A stretch of DNA of 35,786 bases, from NCBI GenBank assembly GCA_017444015.1, contig JAFSXN010000098.1:1-35786 (forward strand), given 5' to 3'. A program made the position numbers and the translations under genes. Below, piece by piece: positions 25,631 to 34,104 of the stretch. The stretch comes from Lachnospiraceae bacterium. Its GTDB lineage: Bacteria > Bacillota > Clostridia > Lachnospirales > Lachnospiraceae. The notes under the pieces were generated by a model that worked only from the letters and a program-made list of their open reading frames with translations, ran no database searches and was not told the origin of the DNA. Numbering within the stretch: position 1 is the stretch's first letter; each line of letters opens with the position of its first letter.

Positions 25631-26272
25631 TTATTCCCCAAAGACATCCTCTCCGAAACGGACGCGGATATAGGCTTTGATGGCTTCGACACATTTCTCA
25701 AAGCCCAGCTTGCTGCTGTCGAGGCAGAGGTCGTAGTTTCTGGCATCGGTCCAGATCTGGTCGGTATAGTAGTTATAGTAGTCCGCCCGTTCCTTATCCG
25801 TTTTGTCGATATAATGCTCTAACTCCTGGCCTGTCAGACTCTGGACCTTTCCGGCTTCCTGCAACAGAAACCATCTCGGCGCATAGACAAAGACCCGGAC
25901 GACGTTTTCATAGTTTTTCAGGACGTAATCCGCGCAGCGGCCAACAATCACACAGGATTCCGATTCGGCTAACTCCTTGATGATCTTGGCCTGATAGTTA
26001 AAGAGATTGCGGTTGGAGGTAAAGCCTGCCTTGTCGGGCGGGATCAGCTCGCCGTTATAGACTTTTTTCGCAATCCGGAAGAGACTGGTTTTCTTCAGGC
26101 TTTCATCCGCCTTGACAAACAGGTCCTCATTGATCCCGCTGTCATCCGAAGCAAGCCTTAAAAGATGCCTGTCGTAATAGTTGATCCCAAGCTCCTTTGC
26201 CAGCATTTCGCCGACCGTTCTTCCGCCGCTGCCATACTGACGCCCGATTGTAATAACAATGTTATTTTTCAT
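25631..26272 (-). CDS. Cytidylate-kinase-like family protein
   Basis: This 213-residue protein has an N-terminal P-loop variant ITIGRQYGSGGR (Gly10-Arg18) and YYDRHLL, as in the cytidylate-kinase-like family (PF13189) of Clostridia, which differs from housekeeping Cmk. Later motifs are VIVGRCADYVL and RxxYYNYYT. Family members probably phosphorylate a nucleotide or related small molecule in the cytosol, but the substrate is not established. The start at 26272 is preceded on its strand by GGAAGGAGC. It lies 84 bases after livF on the same strand and could be an operon tail gene or have its own promoter. Confidence 0.85.
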   Translation of the reverse strand: MKNNIVITIGRQYGSGGRTVGEMLAKELGINYYDRHLLRLASDDSGINEDLFVKADESLKKTSLFRIAKKVYNGELIPPDKAGFTSNRNLFNYQAKIIKELAESESCVIVGRCADYVLKNYENVVRVFVYAPRWFLLQEAGKVQSLTGQELEHYIDKTDKERADYYNYYTDQIWTDARNYDLCLDSSKLGFEKCVEAIKAYIRVRFGEDVFGE

Positions 26273-26332
26273 GTCTAGCTCCTTCCTGTGTCCCGTTTCT
26301 CATCTAAAAACGCGTTTTACCGTCTTTCTATC

Positions 26333-26350
26333 TGACACGTTTCTGTGTCA
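26333..26350 (-). other. Small hairpin between livF and the kinase-like gene
   Basis: TGACAC-GTTTCT-GTGTCA is a 6-pair stem 6 bases beyond the livF stop codon. No T-run follows on the minus strand, so it may only weaken read-through or stabilise the liv mRNA end. Confidence 0.3.
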
Positions 26351-26356
26351 CATTGG

Positions 26357-27070
26357 CTATTCTCCCAGATACGCCTTTTTGATCGCTTCGTCATTCAGTA
26401 ACTCACCGGCATCGCCCTCCTTTACGAGCGTCCCGGTTTCCAGCACGTAGGCTCTGTTTGCGATGGCAAGGGCTTTCTTCGCGTTCTGCTCAACGAGAAG
26501 CACTGTCGTTCCGTCCTGATTCACATCCTTGATAATACTGAAAATCTCATTAACAAGGATCGGAGAGAGGCCCATGGAGGGCTCATCCATCAGAATGATC
26601 TCGGGATGGGACATCAAAGCCCTCCCCATAGCAAGCATCTGCTGTTCACCGCCCGATAAGGTCCCCGCAAGCTGGTTTTTCCGTTCTTCAAGCCGCGGGA
26701 AGCGGGAATAGATATGCTCGATGGTCTGCTCGGTCTCCGCGTTGTCCTTTCTGGTATAAGCCCCCATCTTCAGATTCTGCAAGACCGTCATATTCGCAAA
26801 GACGTGTCGCCCCTCGGGGACCTGCGCCATCCCCATGGATACGATCTTATGGCCGGGGAGCTTTGTGATATCCTGGCCTTTATAGTGGATAGAGCCGCTG
26901 TCGGGAGAGATCAGACCGGAAAGGGTATGCAGGGTCGTGGTTTTTCCAGCGCCGTTTGCGCCGATCAGAGCGATGATCTCGCCGCGGTTCACGTGAAAGG
27001 TAATGCCCTTCAGCGCCTGAATGACACCGTAGTATACACTGATATTATTAACACTCAATAACTCTTCCAT
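26357..27070 (-). CDS. livF: Branched-chain amino acid ABC transporter ATPase LivF
   Basis: This 237-residue cytosolic ATPase has Walker A GANGAGKTT, LSGGEQQMLAMGRAL and Walker B ILMDEPSMGL, with the short C-terminal form typical of LivF. It pairs with LivG to power import of leucine, isoleucine and valine (or a related amino acid) through LivHM. Its start overlaps the last base of livG, and it is the last liv gene of the operon. Confidence 0.96.
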   Translation of the reverse strand: MEELLSVNNISVYYGVIQALKGITFHVNRGEIIALIGANGAGKTTTLHTLSGLISPDSGSIHYKGQDITKLPGHKIVSMGMAQVPEGRHVFANMTVLQNLKMGAYTRKDNAETEQTIEHIYSRFPRLEERKNQLAGTLSGGEQQMLAMGRALMSHPEIILMDEPSMGLSPILVNEIFSIIKDVNQDGTTVLLVEQNAKKALAIANRAYVLETGTLVKEGDAGELLNDEAIKKAYLGE

Positions 27071-27831
27071 TATTCATCCCCCAAATACGCCCGTATGACC
27101 TCGGGATCCTTTAAGACAGCAGAGGTTTCCCCTTCGCTGAGGATCGTACCGAAGTTCAGAACGGACAACCGCTCGCAGATACCGGAAACGAGCTTCATAT
27201 CGTGCTCGATCAACAGGATCGTCATATCAAATTCCTTACGGACCAGACGGATGGTATCCATGAGCTCGCCTGTCTCGTTCGGATTCATCCCGGCAGCCGG
27301 CTCATCTAAGAGAAGCAGCTTGGGATCGGTCGCCATAGCCCTTGCGATTTCTAACTTCCTTTGCTTTCCGTAGGGGAGGTTTGCCGCAAGGGTATCGCAT
27401 TCTGTATCAAGATCAAATACTGAAAGAAGACGCATGGCTTCCTCGTCCATTTCCCGTTCCAGCTTTTTATATTTCCCCAGGTGCAGGATGCCCTCCAAAG
27501 AGCTGTAGGAATAGCGGTTTGCCAGTCCCGCCTTGACATTGTCAATGACAGGCAGCTTCTGAAACAGCCGGATGTTCTGGAAGGTTCTCGCAATCCCGGC
27601 ATGATTGACCTCGATCGTAGTCTTTCCGGTTATATCGGTGCCGTCTAAGAGGATCCTTCCCTCGTCGGGCTTATAAACCCCCGTCAGGAGATTGAAGACC
27701 GTAGTTTTTCCCGCGCCGTTCGGACCGATCAGACCGTAAAGCTCTCCCTTTTCAATGGAGATATGAAAATCATTCACCGCCTGTAAGCCGCCGAAGGAGA
27801 TGCTTAATTTGTTAACCTCTAACAGTGCCAT
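27070..27831 (-). CDS. livG: Branched-chain amino acid ABC transporter ATPase LivG
   Basis: This 253-residue ATPase carries Walker A GPNGAGKTT, the LivG-type signature LPYGKQRKLEIARA and Walker B LLLLDEPAAGMNPNE, plus the switch region LLIEHDM. The inserted helical region between Walker A and the signature (RLFQKLPVIDNVKAGL) is typical of LivG. It starts directly after livM, with the stop and start codons abutting. Confidence 0.96.
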   Translation of the reverse strand: MALLEVNKLSISFGGLQAVNDFHISIEKGELYGLIGPNGAGKTTVFNLLTGVYKPDEGRILLDGTDITGKTTIEVNHAGIARTFQNIRLFQKLPVIDNVKAGLANRYSYSSLEGILHLGKYKKLEREMDEEAMRLLSVFDLDTECDTLAANLPYGKQRKLEIARAMATDPKLLLLDEPAAGMNPNETGELMDTIRLVRKEFDMTILLIEHDMKLVSGICERLSVLNFGTILSEGETSAVLKDPEVIRAYLGDE

Positions 27832-28902
27832 TTAAGCCGCCTCCTTTCGATTCCTAAAGCGCGACAGCTGCTTCTTCCGCCATTCGATTACCTTGGGTGC
27901 CCAGTTGACGATCATCATAACGATCAGAACGATGGAATAGATCAGCATCCGGTAGGTATTCAGGCCCCGTAACAGCTCCGGCAGGAGATAGAGGATGATG
28001 GCAGCGATAACGCTTCCCCGGATATTGCCGATTCCGCCGAGAACGACGTAAACTAAGATCATGATCGACGCGTTATAGCCGAAATACTGTGACGAGGCAG
28101 TTAAGGACGTAATATTGTGCGAGAACAGCACCCCTGCGGCTCCCGCGATGGCAGCGGAGATCGTAAAGGCCATCATTTTATAGCGGGTAACGGGAATTCC
28201 GCAGGACTCCGCGGCTATGCTGTTATCGCGGATCGCCTGGATTGCCCTGCCGTCCCTTGAATTGATCAGGTTTAAGACGACGGCAAGGGAAAGCAGGAGA
28301 ACGATGATCGCGATGGTAAAGTTAGCGTTATGAGGGGTTCCCGTTATCCCCATAGCTCCGTTGATAATCACGTCTCCGTCCTCGGAAAGTCCTAAATCCA
28401 TAGCGTTTTTCAGAGAAACGTGGAGGCCGTTTTCATCGATCCCAAGGTAGACGGCGTTGATCACGTTTTTGATAATCTCGCCGAAGGCAAGGGTCACAAT
28501 GGCCAGATAGTCACCGTTTAACCGAAGCACCGGGATACCAATCAGAAAGCCGAAGAGAGCGGCAAAGGCGATCCCGATCACAAAGGCAAGGAAAAATCTC
28601 GGCGCTGTGGGGAGCTTTTCCTCCATGATCCTTGAAAAGAGGGCGCTGGTAAAGGCTCCAATACACATAAAGCCGCAGTGACCGATACTGAGCTCTCCGA
28701 GGATCCCGACACAGAGATTTAAGCCTACCGCGATCACGGCGTAGTAGGTTAACGGCACCAGAAGCCCTTTCATATGACTGGAAAGATTTCCGGTTTTTAA
28801 CAGGATCTCGATCACGATATAAAAAATGATGACAAGTCCGTAGGTGATATAGCTGTCACGGGTCCGTTTCAAATTGAAAGCACGCAGTTTTTCACTCATC
28901 AT
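27832..28902 (-). CDS. livM: Branched-chain amino acid ABC transporter permease LivM
   Basis: This 356-residue permease has about nine or ten membrane helices. Family motifs include GLNLCVGILGELSIGHCGFMCIGAF and RDGRAIQAIRDNSIAAESCGIP, where the latter is the cytosolic coupling loop that contacts the ATPase. It overlaps the end of livH by four bases (ATGA), indicating coupled translation, and forms the membrane pore with LivH. Confidence 0.96.
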   Translation of the reverse strand: MMSEKLRAFNLKRTRDSYITYGLVIIFYIVIEILLKTGNLSSHMKGLLVPLTYYAVIAVGLNLCVGILGELSIGHCGFMCIGAFTSALFSRIMEEKLPTAPRFFLAFVIGIAFAALFGFLIGIPVLRLNGDYLAIVTLAFGEIIKNVINAVYLGIDENGLHVSLKNAMDLGLSEDGDVIINGAMGITGTPHNANFTIAIIVLLLSLAVVLNLINSRDGRAIQAIRDNSIAAESCGIPVTRYKMMAFTISAAIAGAAGVLFSHNITSLTASSQYFGYNASIMILVYVVLGGIGNIRGSVIAAIILYLLPELLRGLNTYRMLIYSIVLIVMMIVNWAPKVIEWRKKQLSRFRNRKEAA

Positions 28903-29783
28903 ACCTTCACCTGCACTTTCTTTCCGAGAATTCCTGTAGGCCGTACTAAAAGCACAATGACAAGGATTCCGAAAACGATGGCATCACTTAGCTGGGAGGA
29001 GATATAGGTCTTACTTAAGATCTCGATGATCCCTAATACCATTCCTCCAATCAGGGCACCGGGAATCGAGCCGATGCCTCCCAAAACCGCAGCGACAAAG
29101 GCCTTGATACCCGGCATCGCTCCGGTATAGGGCGAAAGGGAGGGGTAGGCGGAGCAGAGCAGAGCCCCCGCAACCGCAGCTAAGGCCGAACCGATGGCAA
29201 AGGTCAGGGCGATGGTCTTATTGACATTGATCCCCATTAAGATCGCGGCGTTTCGATCCTCAGAGACGGCAAGCATCGCCTGTCCCTCCCTGGTTCCATG
29301 CACAAAGGCCTGCAAAACGGCGAGGATAATCAGGCTCACTAAGATCGTTACAATGGTTACGCCCTGGATCTTTAGTTCTCCGTCCGCAAAGGACAGCCCC
29401 TGCCAGGTCACCACCGAGGTAAAGGATTTGATATCCGCGCCAAAGATCAGAAGCGCCAGATTTTCCAAAAAGTAGCTGACTCCGATCGCGGTGATCAAAA
29501 CAGCAAGCGGAGAGGCGGCACCCCGAAGAGGCCTGTAGGCTACCCGTTCCGTTAAGACCCCAAGACAGGTACAAAGAATCACTGCCGTAAGGATCCCGAC
29601 GAAGGTATTTCCGCCCATGGTCGAGCAGACCGTAAAGATGATATAACAGCCTACCATAATAAAATCGCCATGGGCAAAGTTCAGCATTTTCGCGATCCCA
29701 TAGACCATGGTATAGCCGAGAGCTATGATCGCGTAGATGCTCCCCAAACTCAAACCGTTGATAAAATATGTCAGAAAGCTCAT
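28899..29783 (-). CDS. livH: Branched-chain amino acid ABC transporter permease LivH
   Basis: This 294-residue permease begins with NGLSLGSIYAIIALGYTMVYGI and has KMLNFAHGDF, both hallmarks of LivH, as well as the coupling loop AVSEDRNAAILMGINVNK. It is preceded on the minus strand by GGAGGAAAA. It lies 134 bases after livK, with a hairpin between the two that may reduce transcription of the membrane genes relative to the binding protein. Confidence 0.96.
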   Translation of the reverse strand: MSFLTYFINGLSLGSIYAIIALGYTMVYGIAKMLNFAHGDFIMVGCYIIFTVCSTMGGNTFVGILTAVILCTCLGVLTERVAYRPLRGAASPLAVLITAIGVSYFLENLALLIFGADIKSFTSVVTWQGLSFADGELKIQGVTIVTILVSLIILAVLQAFVHGTREGQAMLAVSEDRNAAILMGINVNKTIALTFAIGSALAAVAGALLCSAYPSLSPYTGAMPGIKAFVAAVLGGIGSIPGALIGGMVLGIIEILSKTYISSQLSDAIVFGILVIVLLVRPTGILGKKVQVKV

Positions 29784-29808
29784 AGTTTTCAGTTTTCCTC
29801 CACGTTAT

Positions 29809-29841
29809 GAAAATGGGGATGCTGCCTGCATCCCCGTTTTC
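29809..29841 (-). terminator. Intercistronic hairpin between livK and livH, possible partial terminator
   Basis: On the minus strand GAAAACGGGGATGCA pairs with TGCATCCCC-type sequence (GGGGATGC / GCATCCCC with flanking AAAA/TTTT) around a short loop, followed by ATTTTC. A leaky terminator or stabilising hairpin after a binding-protein gene is common in ABC operons because the binding protein is needed in excess. The T-run is short. Confidence 0.6.
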
Positions 29842-29917
29842 AATCAAGTCAGATTATATACAGCAGCTTTCGCTTCAAAAAATAATCTGTTGTCCGTTCT
29901 AAAAAGAAGCAAACCTC

Positions 29918-31129
29918 TTATTCGGCCGATACATAAGCTCCGTCCTTGATTACGACAGCCTTGGGCTCCTTGTTCGGCTCACCGCTTGCGTCCCAGGTAA
30001 TCTTACTGGAGGTAAGGCCGCTCGCCTCGATGGTCGGAAGGACTTCCTTTAATTTGTCACCGATCTCGGAAACGCTCATATCGGGAGTTACACCCGCGGT
30101 TTCGATGGCCTGCTTGATAATGTAGATCGCGTCATAGGAGTCCGCGCCGAACTGGTTGGGGACCTCGCCGTATCTTTCCTGATACTTGGTTACGAAGTTG
30201 ACCGTCAGATCATCCGTAGCGTCCGCCGCAAACGGAGTAAGCAGCATCAGACCCTCCGCTAAGGAGGTATCAAAGTTTTCTACCGTAAGTATCCCGTCCA
30301 TACCGTCTACTCCGAAGAATACAGGAGCATAGCCCATGGTATTGGCCTGGGTCAGGATCAGAGAAGCCTCTTTATAGTAGATCGGAAGGAAGACGAGATC
30401 GGCGCCCGCATCCTTGGCCTTCTGGAGCTGTACCGAGAAGTCGGTATTGCTGTCCTGGGTAAAGGCCTCCTCGGAAACGACCTCAAAGCTCTTTCCGGCA
30501 GCTTCCTGTACGAATTTCTGGTAGATACCGGATGAGTAGACATCAGAGCTGTCGTAGATGATGCCTACCTTGGCAGCTAACTTATGCGCATCGATATAAT
30601 CAGCGGAAGCGATTCCCTGGTTCGGATCGGAGAAGCATACGCGGAATACGTTGTCGTATTTTACGCAGTCCTCAGCGGAGCCGGAGGGAGTGATCTGGAA
30701 CATATTGTCTTCCTTAGTATATTCGGAAACGGCGATCGAGCAGGCGCTGGTAACGGAGCCGTCTAAGATCTGCATTCCCCAGTCCTTTAAGCTGTTATAA
30801 GCGTTTACGGATTTCTCGGCGTTCAGCTCATCGTCCTCGCTCTTTAACTCTACCGGATAGCCGGCAATCCCGCCTGCCTCATTGATCTCCTCTACGGCGA
30901 TCTCGGCAGCGTTGGCAACCGCCATACCATAAGCAGCGGCGCCGCCCGTCAGAGGGCCGATCACACCGATCTTAAAGCTCTCTCCGTCCGCGGAAGCGGT
31001 CGACTCTGCCTTCGTATCACCAGATCCCGAAGCCGCAGGAGCAGCCGCACCTGTACCACCGCAGCCGGCAAGCAGCGAAAGCGTCATGGCTGAAGCAAGA
31101 AGAACGCTCAGTATTCTCTGTTTTTTCAT
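29918..31129 (-). CDS. livK: Branched-chain amino acid-binding lipoprotein (LivJ/LivK type)
   Basis: This 403-residue protein starts after GGAGGAAATATT on the minus strand. The lipobox LLAGC gives Cys23, so it is anchored outside the membrane. After a Ser/Ala/Gly-rich linker comes the type I periplasmic-binding fold: FKIGVIGPLTGGAAAYG near residues 50-67, then AEIAVEEINEAGG and FGADSYDAIYI. It captures the amino acid and hands it to LivHM. It is the first gene of the liv operon. Specificity for leucine, isoleucine or valine cannot be proven from sequence; relatives also bind other amino acids or amides. Confidence 0.95.
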   Translation of the reverse strand: MKKQRILSVLLASAMTLSLLAGCGGTGAAAPAASGSGDTKAESTASADGESFKIGVIGPLTGGAAAYGMAVANAAEIAVEEINEAGGIAGYPVELKSEDDELNAEKSVNAYNSLKDWGMQILDGSVTSACSIAVSEYTKEDNMFQITPSGSAEDCVKYDNVFRVCFSDPNQGIASADYIDAHKLAAKVGIIYDSSDVYSSGIYQKFVQEAAGKSFEVVSEEAFTQDSNTDFSVQLQKAKDAGADLVFLPIYYKEASLILTQANTMGYAPVFFGVDGMDGILTVENFDTSLAEGLMLLTPFAADATDDLTVNFVTKYQERYGEVPNQFGADSYDAIYIIKQAIETAGVTPDMSVSEIGDKLKEVLPTIEASGLTSSKITWDASGEPNKEPKAVVIKDGAYVSAE

Positions 31130-31163
31130 AATATTTCCTCCTATTTAAAAATAAGTGATCCAA

Positions 31164-31184
31164 CGAAGCGTGACAAACGCTTCG
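31164..31184 (-). other. Leader hairpin close to the livK ribosome site
   Basis: CGAAGCG-TGACAAA-CGCTTCG is a perfect 7-pair stem, 35 bases upstream of the livK start codon and directly after cloverleaf A in the predicted liv leader RNA. Confidence 0.5.
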
Positions 31185-31190
31185 ATTCAT

Positions 31191-31336
31191 ATAATGGGTA
31201 GGGCAAAAGTCGTATGGCACGAAGTGCCATGACGAATTTGCCCGAAAAGCGGCATGGCAAGCTAGCTTGCCAGACCGCTTTATGGGCAAATTGATTATGC
31301 GGCTTTGCCGCATAGCACTTTTGCCCTACCCATCAT
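31191..31336 (-). ncRNA. 146-bp cloverleaf element, copy A, in the predicted liv operon leader
   Basis: The outer stem of 17 perfect pairs joins 31194-31210 and 31317-31333. Inside are ATGGCAC-GAA-GTGCCAT (31214-31230), a long central arm whose base is AATTTGCCC (31235-31243) with GGGCAAATT (31284-31292), and ATGCGGC-TTT-GCCGCAT (31297-31313). Read on the minus strand it aligns end to end with copy B (33766-33911). Differences in stems are mostly compensatory: T-A to C-G and A-T to T-A in the outer stem, C-G to T-A and G-C in the central arm, and C-G to A-T at its tip. Both lateral hairpins are identical in the two copies. It may be a leader RNA, a mobile palindrome (MITE), or both. It encodes no protein. 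Confidence 0.7.
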
Positions 31337-31344
31337 AATATGAT

Positions 31345-31373
31345 ATGATAAATTTTCAGAATGAAAAAGTCAA
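31345..31373 (-). promoter_or_regulatory. Predicted promoter of the liv operon
   Basis: On the minus strand TTGACT (31373-31368), a 17-base spacer and TATCAT (31350-31345) match 5 of 6 bases in each box. Initiation would fall near 31338, at the edge of cloverleaf A, so the leader RNA would begin with that fold. Confidence 0.6.
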
Positions 31374-31487
31374 TGTTTTTTGCCTGAAGGCGAGACACAG
31401 ATTGCGAACATTCTTTTCACATTTTTTTAATATTTTTATGCTTGAATACCAGAGTGAACGATAAAGCATCAGCAGGGGGAAGCGTAA

Positions 31488-33752
31488 ATGTCTGCAAATA
31501 AAAATATCAATCGGATCTGTATCGGAGTTCTGATCGTCTCGGTTCTGATCACAGTCCTGTTTATGAACGGAGAACGTCTCGGGGTGTCCGTCATCGTGGA
31601 TGAGGATTCGGAGACCTATACGGGATCAGCCTATTTTACCGCAAATGATATGGGAGTCGACTGGAGTACCGTGGATCCGGTAAAGATCACCCTTTCGGAT
31701 TCGGGGATCAAAGTAAGCGGGAACGGTGCCTATACCTACGATGGCAGTGTGGTAATTTCCCAGTCGGGTTATTTTGTTCTGTCCGGAGCGCTTACGGATG
31801 GCAGTATCGTAGTGGATGCCTATGATTCCTCGAAGGTCTGGCTGCTGTTTGACGGAGTGGATGTAAGCTGTTTAGATAACGCGGCGCTTCGGATCGAGCA
31901 GGCGGACAAGGTCTTTGTTACGTTAGCGGAGGGCAGTAAAAATTCTCTGACAAGCGGAGCGGAGTATTCCGAAGAGGCGCTGGAAAACGGGGTTGGCGGC
32001 ACGATCTTTGCAAGGGACGATCTGACGATCAACGGAACCGGAAGCCTTACGGTCACAGCGGAATATAATCACGGTATCGAAGCAAACGACGACCTGGTCC
32101 TGACCGGAGGCACGATCGAGATCACAGCGCAGAGGGATGGGATCAACGCGAACGACAGCGTTCGGATCACAGGGACCACCGATCTGACGATCTCCGCCAA
32201 GGATGACGGGATCACTGTAGCAAAGGACGACGGTTACTTCTATATAGAAAATGGTAAAGTTAACATTACTTCATTGGATGACGCTCTGCATGCGGGAGGC
32301 GATCTGACCATAGCCGGAGGAGAGCTGACGATCGACTCTTCGGATGACGGGATACATTCGGATTCCAATGTCGTGATCTCGGACGGGACTCTTCTGATCA
32401 GTGAGTGCTACGAAGGGATCGAAGCGCTGACGATCGAGATGTCCGGAGGAGATGTCACGATCTGTCCGACCGACGACGGTCTGAATGCCAACGGAGGAAG
32501 CGATTCCTTCGGGTTTGGCGGCTTTGGCGGGATGGGCCCCGGAGGACGCGGAAATTTCGACGCGAAAGAGGCAGCGGCGGATAATGCAGAGGAAAGCTCG
32601 ACGGCAGCTGAAACGAGCTCGGATACGGAAACAAACATAGCAGGAGCTGACGAAAGCGCAGATCGGACGCAGGGAAGACCCGAGAATATGCCGCAGATGC
32701 CGGAGGCAGAAGCAGACTCGACGGACAACGCTGACGAACCGGAAGAAGAGACCTGGGTCAAGATCAGCGGCGGGACGCTTACGATCATCAATGAGACTGG
32801 AAACGACGCGGACGGGATCGATTCCAACGGAAGCATCTATATTTCCGGAGGAAAAATCTACGTCAGTCTGATCGGGAACGGCTCCAATTCCGCCCTGGAC
32901 TGCGGAAGCGAGAGCGGGGGAATCTGCGGGATCACGGGAGGTACGGTCATCGCCTGCGGCGCCTCCACTATGGCGGAGAGCTTTGATTCTTCCTCGACCC
33001 AGGCATCGTTTATGTATAATGTAAGCGACGGTGTGGACGCTGGTACGCAGGTCAGCATCGAGAATGCCGATGGAGATGTTTTATTCAGCTACGAGGTGCC
33101 TTGCAGCTTTACCTCCATGGTCTTCAGCTGCCCGGAGCTTTCGGTCGGAGAGAGCTATCAGGTTGCCATCGGAGACAATGTCGAGACCATCGAGTTAGAT
33201 GAGATCTCAGCTTCCTTCGGGGATGCAGGGGGGATGTTTGGCGGAAATATGAACCGGGGCGGTATGGGACCCGGATCGAATTTTAAAGGTTTCGGGGGCA
33301 GAGGACACAGGGAATCGGCGGAGAGCGGAGTAACCACGGAGTCCCAAACGTCAGAGACGAAGGCAACGGAAACGACTACAGATACTTCTGCGGTAAACGG
33401 CGAGAGGCCGGAGTTTGACGGGGAGATGCCGGAGTTTGACGGGGAGATGCCGGAGTTTAATGGAGAAATGCCAGACTTCGGTGAGATGCCCGATTTCGAT
33501 GGAGAGATGCCTGATTTTGACCGGGAGATGCCGTCTCCGCCGGAGTGGAATGACACGGGCGGAGGAATGGGCGGCCCGGGCGGAAGAGAAGCGTTTACGG
33601 AGCAGGCGCAGGAGGACGAGGAGGAAGTGGTCTATGACAGCAGGAAAGCCCTGTCAGAATTTGACAATACGGTCTGGCTCTATGTAGGACTTTCCGCCCT
33701 TGTGCTGGTCTGCGGAATTGTATTTGCTAAGATCATGCCGGGGAGATTTTAA
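31488..33752 (+). CDS. Membrane-anchored Cthe_2159-family carbohydrate-binding protein
   Basis: This 754-residue protein follows GGGGGAAG. An N-terminal membrane helix or uncleaved signal spans about residues 9-27 and a C-terminal helix about 727-749. Residues of about 50-345 and 430-570 show the repeated strand pattern of the Cthe_2159 family (PF14262): SGYFVLSGALTDGSIVVDA, then many xDGIxAxDxxxITGG turns typical of a calcium-rich parallel beta-helix. Founding members bind cellulose or acidic polysaccharides. Gly/Met-rich loops (GFGGFGGMGPGGRGN, near 343) and an acidic Thr/Ser/Glu linker split the fold. Residues 641-683 are six PEFDGEM-type repeats. It is flanked by the two cloverleaf elements. 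Glycan binding at the cell surface is inferred from the family. Confidence 0.88.
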   Translation: MSANKNINRICIGVLIVSVLITVLFMNGERLGVSVIVDEDSETYTGSAYFTANDMGVDWSTVDPVKITLSDSGIKVSGNGAYTYDGSVVISQSGYFVLSGALTDGSIVVDAYDSSKVWLLFDGVDVSCLDNAALRIEQADKVFVTLAEGSKNSLTSGAEYSEEALENGVGGTIFARDDLTINGTGSLTVTAEYNHGIEANDDLVLTGGTIEITAQRDGINANDSVRITGTTDLTISAKDDGITVAKDDGYFYIENGKVNITSLDDALHAGGDLTIAGGELTIDSSDDGIHSDSNVVISDGTLLISECYEGIEALTIEMSGGDVTICPTDDGLNANGGSDSFGFGGFGGMGPGGRGNFDAKEAAADNAEESSTAAETSSDTETNIAGADESADRTQGRPENMPQMPEAEADSTDNADEPEEETWVKISGGTLTIINETGNDADGIDSNGSIYISGGKIYVSLIGNGSNSALDCGSESGGICGITGGTVIACGASTMAESFDSSSTQASFMYNVSDGVDAGTQVSIENADGDVLFSYEVPCSFTSMVFSCPELSVGESYQVAIGDNVETIELDEISASFGDAGGMFGGNMNRGGMGPGSNFKGFGGRGHRESAESGVTTESQTSETKATETTTDTSAVNGERPEFDGEMPEFDGEMPEFNGEMPDFGEMPDFDGEMPDFDREMPSPPEWNDTGGGMGGPGGREAFTEQAQEDEEEVVYDSRKALSEFDNTVWLYVGLSALVLVCGIVFAKIMPGRF

Positions 33753-33765
33753 TTGAGACGTCCGA

Positions 33766-33911
33766 ATGATGGGCAGGGCATAAGTGTTATGCGGCAAAGC
33801 CGCATAGGCAATTTGTGCAGTAAGCGGGCTGGAAAGCCAGCTTTCCACACCGCTTATTGCACAAATTCGCCATGGCACTTCGTGCCATGCGACTTATGTC
33901 CTGCCCATCAT
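33766..33911 (+). ncRNA. 146-bp cloverleaf element, copy B, in the 3' region of the Cthe_2159-family gene
   Basis: The outer arms of 20 bases (33766-33785 and 33892-33911) pair with one G-T exception. Inside are ATGCGGC-AAA-GCCGCAT, a long arm based on AATTTGTGCA / TGCACAAATT with tip GGAAAGC / GCTTTCC, and ATGGCAC-TTC-GTGCCAT. It begins 13 bases after the stop codon at 33752 and is transcribed in the same sense as copy A in the liv leader. A 3'-UTR structure or mobile palindrome is possible. Confidence 0.7.
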
Positions 33912-33989
33912 TATATACTGTATTAAATCTCGTATTAAATCCTGTTTAAATATCATATTGCAATACGGGAAGCAAAATTGTAGAATAGT

Positions 33990-34023
33990 GGGGAATGTCA
34001 GGGAGAGGGGCATTCCCCTTTTT
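33990..34023 (+). terminator. Intrinsic terminator downstream of cloverleaf B
   Basis: GGGGAATG (33990-33997) pairs with CATTCCCC (34011-34018) around a 13-base loop and is followed by five T. It likely ends transcription of the Cthe_2159-family gene, which would place cloverleaf B inside the mature 3' untranslated region. From 34024 to 34104 nothing further was recognised. Confidence 0.8.
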
Positions 34024-34104
34024 GATGCGCGCGATTCCGGTAAGGAGGACGCTTTCAGCGCTCGGCGATCGGCGCAAGTTAGAAACGAATTAAAAATCGT
34101 TACC

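Noticed and set aside
31017..31313. Minus-strand frame across the livK start and cloverleaf A
   Set aside because: It is out of frame with livK, crosses the promoter-proximal structure and has no ribosome site.
31191..31336. Possible tRNA or tmRNA because of the cloverleaf shape
   Set aside because: The stem lengths, absence of TPsiC-like and CCA sequences, 146-bp size and palindromic outer stem do not fit any tRNA or tmRNA.
31191..33911. Composite transposon formed by the two inverted cloverleaves
   Set aside because: The elements encode no transposase, the gene between them is an ordinary surface protein, and no target duplication was seen; the arrangement is kept only as a possibility.
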